From Diphasiastrum complanatum (Eukaryota > Streptophyta > Lycopodiopsida > Lycopodiales > Lycopodiaceae), in NCBI GenBank assembly GCA_029204225.1, contig MU832017.1, forward strand, positions 1-64,000: a stretch of 64,000 bases of DNA, written 5' to 3'. Below, in pieces: positions 11,630 through 22,655 of the stretch (positions are counted from its first letter, which is position 1; the number at the start of each line of letters is the position of its first letter). The position numbers and the translations under genes are program-made. The notes under the pieces were generated by a model. That model saw nothing but the letters and a program-made list of their open reading frames with translations. It ran no database searches and was not told the DNA's origin.

Positions 11630-12246
11630 TGTAGGAAAAATAGTAATAATTCTTTCTCAGAGAACACGCTGAAAGTTTGAATAAATCAAAAGTAATATCA
11701 GTGTCTTCAATCGGGTCTATTTTTGGTCTATGTACTAATAGAACAGTTTTTACCTTGATTGAATAAGCATGCATAATTAAGAGACAACTTTAGACAATCA
11801 GAAATTGAGAAACTTTGATCAAAAATGAATTTTATAATTCTGAATTTGAATCATCAGTATACATCTCTTGCTGTCTTATTTCGCTGTTGTATCTCTGATT
11901 GAGTTAGAGAGTGGTTACAACGAGTAGTGCACATGTATTTATATTGCTACAGGACAGGCCTTTTAATTCTGTAACAGTAGATCTAATTGTTAAGACAGTT
12001 GATATTCAAATAAATGCTCTGTTTCCAGGCTCTAATAATTTCTGCTCGCGAATTGTTTTCAACAATTTATCTCTCTGTCTAAGCTTTGTGTTTCGCGAAT
12101 TGTTCGCGGCAATTGACAATATTGAGCTTCAAGAAAAATCAAGAATATTGTTCGCGACAGGCGACGTTTTGCGACAGGTGAGGTTTGAACATGAAACAAC
12201 ATATTTCGCGACAAGATATTGTTTGCAAATCTTTCGAGTTTCAAAA
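11630..12246 (-). repeat. 5' LTR of copia element D, truncated
   Basis: 617 bp aligning with the 3' LTR from its outer TG to about the 'cgagtttcaa' at 12246. The last roughly 90 bp present in the other LTR (two more 'aaatctttcgagtttcaac' units and the TGAACTC start) are absent, and unrelated sequence follows. Confidence 0.85.
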
Positions 12247-12690
12247 AGTGTTAGCCAATTTTTTGACATGATAAATTGGGCTAAACTAGAGAAGAAATGA
12301 CATGTTATCTCATCAAATATCCTACTTACTTAGTGTGATCGACAAAAATTTTGGCCCGTATAGCCATAGTCGAAGGGGTCCCAGTCCACCCAAAATGGAC
12401 TACCGAGAGGTTGATAAATAAATCAGCCTTAGAAATGGTTGTGTAAAGTTTTGTTTCCATGATCTTATCAAATTTTCGGTGGATTGCCAATGTAACCGGA
12501 TTTTATATTAATATATTGTGATGTTTGAGACTTTTTCAGGTTCTCTTTTCACCCAGCCCATATGAAAATCAGAGATTGGCCAATATTTTTGAGCACCTGG
12601 ATATTTGGAAAATGTCAAAAAATTTCGACCCAAAAACATCAATTAAAAGCCAAATGTTGTGAATGGAAAGTGTAAATTAAAATGAAGTAG
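12247..12690. other. No gene recognised
   Basis: About 440 bp between copia elements D and E. No coding or repeat signal that I can assign. Confidence 0.5.
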
Positions 12691-12693
12691 CAG

Positions 12694-13707
12694 TTGTGTT
12701 CAATCTATCACCACAAACAATTTTTCTTTTTACAGCGTTTGAAGAGCCTATATGGCTTGAAGCAAGCACCTAGAGCTTGGTACTCTAGGTTGCATGATTT
12801 TCTCTATTCTCTTGGCTTTGTACTAAGTGCTTATGAACCTTCTTTATATTTCAAATGTAATGAAGGAATGATCATCATTTTGGTACTTTATGTTGATGAC
12901 ATCATTTTGAAAGGAAATGATGATGAAGGTATAAGCAAAGTAAAAGTTGATTTATCTAGTGAGTTCAAGATGGTAGATCTAGGCTTCCTAAAGTTTATAC
13001 TTGGGATAGAAGTGCCTAGAAGTAGCAATTGTACTTTCATAAGTCAATCTAAGTATGCTACTTCCATTCTTGAAAGATTTGGTATGAAAGATTGTAAGGG
13101 GATTGACACCCCTATGGAGCATCTTGTGAAAGCAACTAATGAAGGTGATAAAGCATCCCTTGAGGACATCACCCTCTTTAGAAAGCTTATAGGCTCTCTA
13201 ATCTATTTGACCATCACTAGACCTGACTTAAGTTTTTGTGTAAGTAAGTTGTGTCAAAGTATGCAAACTCCTTTAGTTCATCATTGGAAAAGTGCCAAGA
13301 GAGTACTTAGATATGTTTCTAGTACTAGATTTTTTTGGCATACTTTATGAAGGATCTAACTTGCACTTGAGAGCCTACTCGGATTCAGATTTTGCAGGTG
13401 ACAAGATGGATAGGAAGTCCATGCATTTACAACATTTCTTTGTGGAGGAGTAATATCTTGGCTTTCCAAAAAGCAAGATCCAATGTCACTATCTTCTTGT
13501 GAAGCCGAGTACAAGGCATTGACTTCAACAACCAAAGAGCTCATATGGCTAAGAAGACTCTTGATGGAGCTACATGTGCTAGAGGCCAAGGAGATCCCTT
13601 ACATATTTTGTGACAATCAAGCTTCTCAACAAATTGCCAAGTTAGAAGTGAGGAGGAGTGTTGAGAATTATCACTTCTCACTTGACATTGGTTATTGTAA
13701 ATATTGA
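12694..13707 (+). pseudogene. Ty1/copia RT and RNase H, 5' truncated (element E)
   Basis: The open piece 12694-13350 enters the RT at LKSLYGLKQAPRAWYSRL and holds the active site LVLYVDDIIL and the MVDLGFLKFILGIEV block. It continues through SQSKYATSILERFGM, IDTPME and LIGSLIYLTITRPDLSF. A frameshift near 13350 moves to a second frame with YSDSDFAGDKMDRKS, and another near 13425 leads to 13483-13707 with SSCEAEYKALTS, the RNase H segment, and FCDNQAS. The N-terminal gag, protease and integrase are missing; the first ten or so codons before LKSLY do not belong. The 3' LTR follows directly, so this is the 3' end of an element. Confidence 0.9.
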
Positions 13708-13721
13708 TCAAGCATTAGAAT

Positions 13722-14515
13722 AATGTTGATGATCTGATTTCACACATGTGGAGCCTGTTCCCACGTGTGAAAGGATGTACTTTTCATGCTTGTATATATC
13801 GAAATTGATTTTGTATCAATCTAGTTAGTGTGAACATGATATGAGTAGTTTTTAGTCAAGTTGACTAGTCACCTAGAAATTAGCTTTTCCTTGCATGTGC
13901 ATGAGTAAACGCTCCCACATGGCAAGTGGATGTTCACACGTGTGTATAGAGTACTAGAAGATAAGAGTTGATCATTTTCCTTAGATCCTATTTTGTAGGG
14001 AATAGTCCTATATTCTAGGAGACTAGCTTTTTGGATTTTAGTCATATTCTAGAGGGTCAACTTTGGATAAGGATCAAGGATGGATCAAATGGATAGATCT
14101 GAGTGATGTGGCACTCCACACATGTGAAGACCTGCTACACTGTACCAAACTCATGGATGTACTTGATCCATAAAAGGATCATCATTTTGCTAAGAAGATT
14201 GATGAGACTTTTGCATTCTACACTTTTGTGAGGTTTCTAGTCATTTGTCTTGTGATTTCTATGAATGATTGCTATCTAGGATTATTGTACTTGTTGATTC
14301 AGGTGCAGGCCGTATTGTGGACAGTACTCCACACGTGTGAGGCCGCTCTCACTAATTTATGATGTGTTGATCCATTGCTCTTGCTTAAATCCAAGTGTAG
14401 TGAATCTAGATCAAGATCTAATGTGTAGAGCTTGATAGATCCATTGATTAAGCAACCAATAACTCTCTATGATTGTAAAGCACAATCATTATTGTCCTAA
14501 AGACTGTAAAATTTA
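13722..14515 (+). repeat. 3' LTR of copia element E
   Basis: About 790 bp, starting near TGTTGATGATCTG. It shares the pattern 'cacacatgtggagcctgttcccacgtgtgaa' (13741-13772, long motif) with 61660-61690 and 'ccacacgtgtgag' (14330-14342) with the other copia LTRs. Its 3' part aligns with 59640-59990. It ends at about 14515, where the sequence of gypsy element A starts. Boundaries are approximate because neither end has a scored target duplication. Confidence 0.72.
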
Positions 14516-14517
14516 TC

Positions 14518-16613
14518 AGTTTGGCCTTGGCGAGCTCGTTAGTTGCGCTTGTTCGATATTTGTTGAACTCTGCCTGGTAGCTATTTAAGGTTTGGCTATA
14601 AACATGCACCTGACATTGAAGAAGATTCATTTCTGATTGAGAGAGCGGCCTTGAGTCTGGTGTAGGTTGAGCTAACCAGACAAGCTTTTCATCTTGTAGG
14701 GTTTTGACCTTCGTCCCCAGGCGCGTATTCTCTGCTTCCAAAAGGTTTAGTTGTGCCTAGATGGGAGCAAGCCGTTGGGACGCTTTAGATTGAAGCTCCG
14801 GCACCTTCATGGAGGCCTCTGTCAGCGCTTTGGAGAGGCTTTGGATATAATTATTGAGGCCCTCCTCCTGTTGTAGCTTGGCGATCTCCTGGTGCCCTTC
14901 TTGTTCATGTTGCTAAGTCAAAATCAGCTCGTGTTGCAGCTTGGTGAGTTTTGCTCGCAACTGTGTGTTGCTTGTTGCCAGGTGTAGTACCCTGTTTTCC
15001 AAGATAGCTTTGGCCGCTATCACATCCAGGATGTATTTCCCCAGAGTCTGGTACGTCGTCGTTAGGTTTGTGGGAGCAGCCGGTACACTAGCACTAGTAG
15101 GGGCTTGTGTTGTATCGGACCCGACGACTTGTGGGGTACCGTCGTCATCATCTTCTATCAGGTTCTCATTGGACCTGATGCCATTTGGGGCGGTAGGATC
15201 AGCCCGATTTGGCGATGGTACGAAAACTGTTTGGACAAATGTGTCATCAAGCAACGGTTGGTTGCCCTCAGCAACCTTTGTTGGCGAAGCAGGTGGGGTT
15301 TGAGAAGCAACTGTGGAAACAGGGGTGAGGACGGTTTGTCCGAACGAGAGGATGAGAGGAATAGAGGGGAACTGAAGGGTGGTGTGGAGTATGGAAGAAG
15401 GTGAGGATGGAGCAGAAAGTGTCTGACGTGGGGGTGAAAAATTAATGACTTGCATCCACGCTAGAGTGTCTGGAGACAATTGAAAATCAGAAGAATTGAA
15501 TGGAATGGAAGCAACAATGGCGGAAGGAGTGATGGAGGATGCGATGGTGATGGATGGAGTGGTGGATAATGGAACAAAGATAGGAGTGGTATCAATAGAG
15601 GAAATGAGGATGGACACAAAAACAGTTGTGGATGGAAACAAGAAGAGAGGTATCAACAGTAGAGATTGGAGTGGGGGGTTGCACGGAAGAAGAAGTGGCA
15701 GTGGTTGATGGAGTGGTTAGTGCGGTAGTGGAGGTGCGTCTTCGGGTAGCTGGTGGAGATGAGGATGTAGAGACAGCGCCAGCATTCGTTTGTTGGCTGT
15801 TGTGTTAATAACTGCAGGTTGGGAGGAGGTGGATGCTTGGGATGGCGGATAAAGGTTAGTGTGTGGCACTTGGGTGGACAAAAGAAATGAGCGTTGGAAA
15901 CTGCGCACTTTTGCTTTGAGAAGTGCGCAGGCAAAGTTACACAATATGGGGCCTGCTGTGATATGCTCACAGTTGTTGTATTTGATGGAGTTGGTTAGTT
16001 CACGAATAAGGAAGCTATGCCAATCGTATGGCACAATTGAGAGGCCAGGGAATTCCAAGAAAGATTCCACTATCTGACTCAGCAGCTTAGACTGGATTCT
16101 ATCCTTACGAAATGTTGAAATAACTAGAAATTTATTCAACAGATGCACAGCTTTGGCGTGGCGATGGGAGATGGGTTGACGATCACCGGACATAATGCCA
16201 ATGATGACCATTGAGTCTGCATTAATCCTGACCTTGTACGTGGTACCTTGGTACAAGAAGTGAAAGCAAGTCTTTTCCTCGTCCTAGGTGGCGTAAGCAT
16301 GAAGGGCGAGGACCATGTTAATCTCAGAATGGAAAAGCGCTGGGTAAAAACCCATTGCCTCTAGAAGTGGGCCGGCTATCTGTAGCCATGGTTGGATCAG
16401 AGCGTCAGAGGGTAAGGGCCAAGTCTGTGTGGCCTCGGGGATTTCACGTTGGATCACCTGCTTGGTGCCAGAGTCTTCAGAGGATGAGGAGGCCATGTTA
16501 ACATCGATGATTAAAGGTCGAAAAAGTAGGAAAAACGGTGGAAAAGATAAAAAGATGTGGAAATGACAAAAACTGTGAATTACGAGTGTTGGATGACAAG
16601 TATTGTAGTTCAA
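14518..16613 (-). pseudogene. Post-pol extra ORF of element A (N-terminal domain, Pro/Ser/Thr linker, coiled coil)
   Basis: Co-linear with 37739-39800 in element B. Pieces in order: 16284-16496 starting MASSSSEDSG (start ATG at 16494-16496) with TWPLPSDALIQPWLQIAGPL; 15717-16256 with YQGTTYKVRINADSM, DRQPISHR and FLEFPGLSIVPYDW; a Pro/Ser/Thr-rich stretch (15270-15660); then a helical coiled-coil stretch with AAKAILENRVL and LTKLQHELI. A last coiled-coil piece (14518-14741) contains MEAENTRLGTKVKTLQDEK and is then cut. Several stops break it. The role is unknown: it has no pol domain I can recognise and lies where Athila/Tat-type elements carry their env-like or accessory ORF. I name no function. 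Confidence 0.75.
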
Positions 16614-17590
16614 AGTGCAGATCGATGTTCAGTATGAGTAGATGATAGTTGGTAGGAAGTTTGGTTGCAAACAGAGAACTTGGTAATTTCAGTGTGAATT
16701 TCGACAGAGCTTCGCTAGCAAAGGTGACAAATGACTCGAATTCAGCCCTTATATAGCGGAATTTAGAGTGCGTATTAGGTGAGATCCACTTTCCCTTGTT
16801 TAGTTCCACCCAATTTTGGCAGGCACCTTCTTCACAAAATTCTAAGACCTCAGGGAAGTCTGCAAGAGTTCAGAAGGTGATTTGACTGCTATGCGAAGGT
16901 TATGCGAGGGTTCAGGCTGTCTGCGAGGGTTCAACTCTTGCAGGAAGTGATCTCTCGCACAACTTGTCTCTATGATTGAATTTTCAAGATCAGACCATGT
17001 AGGCAGGTTAATTTCACTACTTTGATTCCATTTAGGCACCTTGCGAGGGTTGGTAAGATGATCTTGATGCTCTACGAGGGTTCTAAAAATTCATCTTCTT
17101 GGGACCCTTGCACACACTACAAAAATGGTGATTCCTCCATCAAGAACTCTCGCAGAGATTTTCATGGATGCATCTGGGTCAGATCTGGTGACTGTCCAAG
17201 TTTCAAGAGCTATCTCCCAAGAGATCTCAAAAAATTTATGAAAAAAGTGCTCTTTCAGAGTGTTTTTTTTTTACGAGATCTCGATATTTTCTGATTTTTA
17301 ACTTTTGTAAATTGGTAATCAGCCTCATCCAGGCTTGATCTGACTGTTGGTAGTTCTCTGGAAGTTCTGATGGATACTTGGTAATAGATCCATCAGTCAA
17401 TCTGATGATCTGCTTCCTTCTTGATCCTATATGGATCTGGATCCTCCTTGGATTCTGATGAATTTTTTCGATCTTGCCAGATCTGGCCAAATCTTGATGG
17501 ATCTAGCTTGATTTGGCTTGATCTTCCTAGATCTAGTGGTGATGGTTTAGCTAAATAGCTTTTTGTAACGTGCCATCACCAATCTAGATC
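16614..17590 (-). other. Non-coding spacer between pol and extra ORF of element A
   Basis: Matches 36662-37738 of element B in reverse. Contains repeated copies of AACTCTCGCA-like sequence in both orientations (for example near 16905-16940, 16975, 17040, 17150) and many GATCT blocks. No open frame is shared by the two copies, so it is probably untranslated. Confidence 0.6.
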
Positions 17591-17597
17591 TCTCGTA

Positions 17598-18425
17598 CTA
17601 TGGTGGCCAATACTTGTGCAACCGGCTACCGTTGATGGGTGTATCGAATGGTGTCCCATCTAGCTTTTCTAAATTCACGGCTCGATGATTAAGAATTTCC
17701 TTGATCCGATAAGGACCTTCACCTGTAAATTTTAACTTTCCTTTGATCATCTTGGTTTTATACATCAGGACCAGAGCTTCGGAGCGAAGATCCTTCTTTT
17801 GTAATGTGTGATCATGCCATGCTTTGCGTCTTTTCTTTTCAGCTGCCAGTGCATGCACAACTAGTAAGCGTGTTTCACAGAGTTTATGCAGAGCTTCGTG
17901 GCGTAGTTATAGAGAGTTGGACTCATTAAGATGTTGCGTGGTGGCAATCCTTAATAAAGGAACTAAAAACTCTACTGGCATCACAACATCCTGACCATAT
18001 ACCAATTGGAAGGGTGTTTGATCAGTGCTTCTTTTATATATTGTCTTGAATGCCCACAATGCAGCATGCAACTTGTGTTCCCAATTTGATCTGCTAGCTT
18101 CAACTTTTTTCGTGAGCACACTACACATGACCTTATTGGATGATTTTGCTTGCCCTTACCAAAGGCGTACTGGTTCTGTGGATCACGAAGAATTCCTCCA
18201 ACAGGACCCTGATGGTCTCATGATGGTAGCATCTACCAGCTCATCGTCGGGTTGGGTTGCAATCTCCTTTCCCTTGATTCGTGACACATGATCTGCCATG
18301 TAGTGTTGTTTTCTCTTGCCAATTACTATCCAAAAATCAAATTCCAACAATAGAAGTAGCCATCTGGTGATTCTTCTGGTGTTGCAAGTTTTGTTAACGA
18401 GATAGAGCAAGGGTTGATGGTCCAT
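17598..18425 (-). pseudogene. RNase H fragment fused to integrase C-terminal part (element A)
   Basis: 18183-18425 carries the RNase H end: TDH-like MDHQPLLYLVN, then TRRITRWLLLLLEFDF and MADHVSRIKGKEI, identical in most positions to 35188-35370 in B. After an about 650-bp deletion relative to B, 17907-18128 gives the late integrase core (SRSNWEHKLHAALWAF, TPFQLVYGQDVVMPVEFL). 17598-17858 gives its C-terminal end (FTGEGPYRIKEILNH, INGSRLHKYWPP). The D,D parts of the catalytic core and the HHCC finger are missing. Confidence 0.85.
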
Positions 18426-18756
18426 ATAAAAATGATGATGATGCTAACGAGGGAGTAGGGGTGTGGGTGGATGGATATTCGTCGTCAGATTCCTCATCTT
18501 CTTCCCTGATGGCATCTTCCATAGCTTCTTGCAGAGTAGCGTACTGCTCCCATCGTTTCAGTTCTCTTTTGATGCTTCGTGGTAGTCCGGCTAGGAACCA
18601 CATGATCACTGCGTGATCGCGAGTTAGGACTGCACTGCACTTGGATCGTAAGTGTTTGACCCGCTCAATATAGTCCCTGACCCTTTCTCGTTTTCCCATC
18701 TTTACTTTGCTCAGTAGGAGGAAGGGTTCCAAAGTGATTGGATCTTGCTTATACAA
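18426..18756 (-). pseudogene. Gag fragment (retrotransposon gag family), element A
   Basis: About 110 codons: LLSKVKMGKRERVRDYIERV, LRSKC, then MWFLAGLPRSIKRELK and an acidic end (IREEDEESDDEYPS). The 'F..L......V..Y...F......' and 'F..GL....' pattern fits Ty3/gypsy gag. It runs straight into RNase H sequence near 18425, so a deletion removed the zinc knuckles, protease and RT. Confidence 0.75.
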
Positions 18757-19992
18757 TAGAATGCAGTCCGGATCTCAAGGATCTGGTCGATTTGATCGGT
18801 CGGAAGTGAATTTTAGGCCTTTTGGGGTGGTTTTTCCTTGATAACTTTATACTCCTTGCACTGATTGACCTGAGATTTTGACAGTAGCTGGATCTGATGC
18901 AGATCTTTTCATTGATCTGGTCTGTGAGCGTTCTCTTGTGCGAGGGTTGGCTGTGCGAGGGTTCTCTAGCTGTTTGTTTAGATAAAAAATATGATATCTC
19001 TCAGATCCTTGGGAAGTAACTCTCGCAAGGCTCACAGTAGCTGGATCTGGGTCAGATCTCACTATAGAATTCTTTGCGAGAGTTAACTCTCACAAGAAGT
19101 GAAAATTTTACTGTCTACGAAAGTTCAAAACCACTTTTTTGGCTTGATCTTCACCAAATCTCAAAACTAATTCTTGCAGGCTTCATCACTGATGTAAATT
19201 GACATTCTGAATTGATTGAGAGGTTCTACAAGAGTTCTTACTGGATGGATTTGCTAGATCTTCATTTTTTAGTGATTTTTTTTTCACTTAAATCCAATTT
19301 TCTGCTCACTGGAATCAAACTAACTTTCACAAGCTCTTCTATGTCCTAGTCTCACCGAGATGGAACTTCAAAATCCTCTGCGAGAGTTCTTGACCGCTAG
19401 AACTGAAAATTTTGTTGTTTGCAAGGGTTCATTGGTACTTTCCTGTTTTTTTTTCACTGGGAACTCTCGCACAGGCACTTAGACATCAAACTAACTCTCG
19501 CAAGCTTCTCTATGTCTTGGTCTCACTGAGATGGAACTTCAGAGGGCTCTGCGATTTGAATTTTTTTGGATTTTTTCAAGGGTTTTTTGAATTTTTTATG
19601 ATTTTTCTCTTATTTTTACAATCTGCTCAAAACTAACTCTCGCAAGCTTCTATGCAGGTCTGGAACAGTACCTTGGAGCTGCTGCTAGTTATGTAAGAGT
19701 TGATTCACATTGGTTTTGGAGATATAAAAATTTGATGAGATTTTAGGCTCTTTTTTCCTCCAAAAATGTAGATTGGTGTGTTTTTTGGGTTTTTTGGCTG
19801 GTTGGTTTGGGTTTCAATCCCTTAGAGACTGTTCAGGGACTCCTCTACCCTCTCACACCTCCTCCGCTAGCTGTGAACAGTCCAAACACAAAAAAATACA
19901 GAAAACTAACTCTAAACATCCAAAAATCTACCTAAAACTACTCTAAAAAGCAAGAAAATAGCTAAAATGCAGCTAAACTATTAGTGGAAACC
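18757..19992 (-). other. Leader of element A, rich in AACTCTCGCA-like motifs
   Basis: About 1.2 kb between primer site and gag without a sound reading frame. AACTCTCGCAAG or its complement occurs near 19018, 19070, 19380, 19465, 19492 and 19633, and related GCGAGGGTT near 18937 and 18953. Length and position fit the long untranslated leader of Tat/Athila-like elements. Confidence 0.6.
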
Positions 19993-20012
19993 TATCCCAA
20001 GCAACGGCGCCA
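19993..20012 (-). other. Primer binding site, tRNA-Asp type (element A)
   Basis: Minus strand reads TGGCGCCGTTGCTTGGGATA directly after the LTR end and one spacer base. The first 12 bases are complementary to the 3' end of plant tRNA-Asp (…CAACGGCGCCA). This primer is characteristic of many plant Tat/Athila-group gypsy elements. Confidence 0.85.
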
Positions 20013-20013
20013 C

Positions 20014-20810
20014 TATAGGGTCGAAGATCTTGCATAGTATAGCCCTCCCACCTATCAACAAGGGTTAGATCACTAGATAGGTACCTAACTATGCATAGAT
20101 GCTATTTCTAGTTAGTTTCTTACTTTCTCCTTAACTCTATTCACCACTAAGACTACCCTCCTTTAACTCTACTCCTCTACACTAACATTCATCATGCTTT
20201 TGGGTGAAGGGAAAGGATAGACAAGAAGAGGAAGGGAGATGAGATGGAGGTTAGCTCAAATGCTCAATGTCATTACTTATGGAGAAACCTTAACTAATCA
20301 CAAACAAGAAGCATGGAAGAAATGGAAATAACAAGCAATACAACAATAGCATAAGCAAGATTGATTAGCAAATGAGGATGCTTGAGCTCTCAAAATAGTA
20401 AAGTCTCCTCCTCTCTATTAAGCATGAAAATAGTGTACAAATGGTGCATTTTTATAAAATGGGGAAGGCCCTTGTCCCTCAATCCTATTGGCTAATATTC
20501 ACATTGATCCTATCCATTCATCTTGGACCCAACTTGATCCAAGGGTCCACAAAATGTACATTGGAAATCACAAGATTCATGTGAGTCCAAAATTGGACCC
20601 AACTCTAAAAAGTAAACTCTAAGTTTAAAATTGACTTTGGGCCTCAAGTTTTATTTTGATTACAAAGGCCCAAGTCTATTTTATTCTATTTACACTTTGG
20701 CTTGCGTGCTCATTGGGCCATGGGCTTATACGCGTAGGAAGTCATGCCCTTGCAACACATTTTATTGGACGATTTTATTTATTTACACTTTGTTGGAAAT
20801 ACCCCCAACA
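20014..20810 (-). repeat. 5' LTR of gypsy element A
   Basis: 797 bp. On the minus strand it starts TGTTGGGGGTATTTCCAACA and ends CCCTATA. It aligns along its length with the 3' LTR of element B (40910-41720). A conserved TATA box is at 20448-20460. Confidence 0.88.
20448..20460 (-). promoter_or_regulatory. TATA box in A LTR
   Basis: Minus strand reads ATTTTATAAAAAT. The same box and its flank (CCCCATTTTATAAAAA) is kept in the B LTR at 41245-41258, in two copies that otherwise differ at many sites. Confidence 0.6.
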
Positions 20811-22639
20811 AGCTGTTCTGATGCAGGATGGACATCCTGTGGCTTATGAAAGCAAGAAACTCAATCCTGTTCAGTCTAGGTATTGTACCTATGAGAAGGA
20901 ACTGTTAACAATTGTTCATTCCTTGAAAATTTGGCGACATTATTTATATGGAGTTAGATTTGAAGTTTTGACCGATCATCAGACTCTTCGATATCTCTGT
21001 GATGCTACAGATTTAAAGGGGAGGCAAGCTAGATGGACTGAGCTGATGCAAATCTTTGACTTTTCTATACGTTACTGTAAAGGAAGTCAAAGTACTCTAG
21101 CAGATGCTTTGAGTAGGTTACCGGTTATTAATCTGTTGAGCTTTACTGCTATAGAACCGAGGCTGTTTCAATTTCTTCAAGGACTTTATGAGTCCAATCC
21201 TTATTTTGCAAAGCAACAAGTACTTTCAGGGGTCAATTCAAGTTTGCAAGATTCCTTGAATCAGGGAAAGACTGAAACAGATTTCCTAATTTGAAACAAG
21301 ATTTTGTTTCATAAGGGAAAGGTGTGTGTACCGGAGAATGACACAATAAGGGCCCAAATCTTGCATGAGTTTCATGATAGTCCATGTGCAGGACCTCCGG
21401 GTATACAAAGAATACTTGACTTGGTTCGAAGGGGCAATTTTGGTGGCCTAAGATGAAAAGTCGGGTAGAGGCCTATGTACTTAGATGTACTAAGTGCCAA
21501 TTAAATAAAGTTGAGAGGCTAAAAGTGAGTGGGCTATTACATCCTTTAGATACTCCTTCTAGAAAGTGAAAAAGTATATTTATGGATTTTGTGGTCAGGC
21601 TTCCACGTACAGGGAAGGGCCACAATTTGGTTTGGGTTATTGTTGACAGACTTACGAAGTTTGCTCAATATATCCCAACGAAAACTATTGTTAAAGCTTC
21701 AGAACTAGCTTAACTGTTTGTTGAGAAGCTTTTTTGATTGTGAGGGCTGCCTTGCAATATTGTCAGTGATCGTGACCAAAATTCGCTAGGAATTTTGGAC
21801 AAGCAGTATTTGAAAAGTTGGAAACAACTTTAAGTATGAGTTCTACAGATCATCTAGAATTAGACGGTCAAACGGAAAGGACCAATCAGACGATGAAAGA
21901 TTTGATTCGAGCATATGTGCGCTATCGACAGTCTGATTGGAAACAGTACCTTCCGCTGGTGGAATTTGCATATAACAGTGCAAAACATTCAGCGACCGGA
22001 TTCAGCCCTTTCATGCTTATGTATGGTTTTCAACCTCGATCACTAATTAGTGTTGACATGAAAAACCTACGAGTGAAAGTCGCAGCTGATTTCCTTGCGG
22101 ATATGCAAGAAACGTTACAACTGGCTAAAGATAGAATAAGAAGTGCCCAAGACAGGGCAAGGCACTATGTTGATCTATCTCGGAAGCACAAGGTATTCAT
22201 GGTCAACGACTGGGTGTTTTTGAGAGTCCCTAGTCACTCTAGGGGCTTGAAAACTGGTAAGTGTGCAAAATTGGCACCTAAGTATTGTGGTCCTTTTCAG
22301 GTTATCCAAGTGATAAACAAGGTCGCATACAAGCTAGGCCTTCTAGCTAATGTTGGAATTCATCCTGTTTTCCATGTTAGTAAGTTAAAACCCTTGTTAG
22401 GGGTTGGGGAGACCCTGCTCCCTGTGGAAGATCTAGTGGAACTTCTTTGTGATGAGTCTATGAGTGGACCACCTGAACCCGAGGTGATTGTTAATAGCCG
22501 GCAGAAGACTCTACGGAGTAGAGTGCTTCGAGTATTTTTCATCAGGTGGAGGGGCAAATCAAAAGAGGAGGATACCTGGGAAAAGGAGGCTGATCTCCAG
22601 AAGAATTTTTCAAAATTTTCCCTACAAGAAAAAATTTAA
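20811..22639 (+). pseudogene. Ty3/gypsy chromovirus RNase H, integrase and chromodomain (element G)
   Basis: Starts inside RNase H right at the A LTR (AVLMQDGHPVAYESKKLN, then YEKELLTIVHSLKIWRHYL and LTDHQTLRYL, ending ADALSRLP). After a TGA at about 21293 come the integrase finger (ILHEFHDSPCAG...KCTKCQLNK) and a decayed core with several stops (21350-21815). 21818-22639 is a long clean frame: LDGQTERTNQTMKDL holds the catalytic glutamate, then WKQYLPLVEFAYNSAKHSAT, FMLMYGFQPRS, the GPFQV...YKL..L C-terminal barrel, HPVFHVSKLKP. It ends in a chromodomain (residues about 220-270: PEVIVNSRQ, VFFIRWRGKSKEEDTWE). Chromodomains are thought to steer integration by reading histone marks. The first aspartates are broken, so the enzyme is dead. 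Confidence 0.9.
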
Positions 22640-22643
22640 GTTT

Positions 22644-22655
22644 AGGGGGAAGGAA
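22644..22655 (+). other. Polypurine tract of element G
   Basis: AGGGGGAAGGAA sits between the pol stop and the LTR start TGCTACATACC, the expected position of the plus-strand primer. Confidence 0.75.

Larger units (their letters stand above)
6542..12246 (-). mobile_element. Ty1/copia retrotransposon D, complete layout but coding region decayed
   Basis: Two direct LTRs (6542-7329 and 11630-12246) flank a minus-strand gag, protease, integrase, RT, RNase H region in copia order. Next to the right LTR lies a primer binding site complementary to initiator tRNA-Met (11617-11629). The LTRs share the outer sequence TGTAGGAAAAATAGTAATAA and the interior 'gtgtcttcaatcgggtct'. The right LTR, which is the 5' one in element sense, lacks about its first 90 bp. 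No target duplication can be scored because that end is truncated. All coding segments carry stops or frameshifts, so the element is not autonomous. Confidence 0.9.
14518..20810 (-). mobile_element. Ty3/gypsy element A, 3' truncated and internally deleted
   Basis: Read on the minus strand: LTR (20810-20014), tRNA-Asp primer site, long leader, short gag piece, a gag-to-RNase H fusion, an RNase H piece fused to late integrase, a spacer, and a large extra ORF that is cut off at 14518 by the LTR of copia E. Protease, RT and most of the integrase have been lost by deletion. The layout and sequence match element B (31618-41720). Its LTR abuts the RNase H of chromodomain element G at 20811, so A appears to have inserted into G; the other half of G is not found on A's far side. 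Confidence 0.85.

Noticed and set aside
14941-15404. Plus-strand frames of 100-120 codons
   Set aside because: They are antisense shadows of the element A extra ORF, which matches element B in sequence and order.
20631-20849. Frames starting inside the A LTR and running into RNase H
   Set aside because: Chance read-through from an LTR on the opposite strand into element G; the real protein starts are lost.
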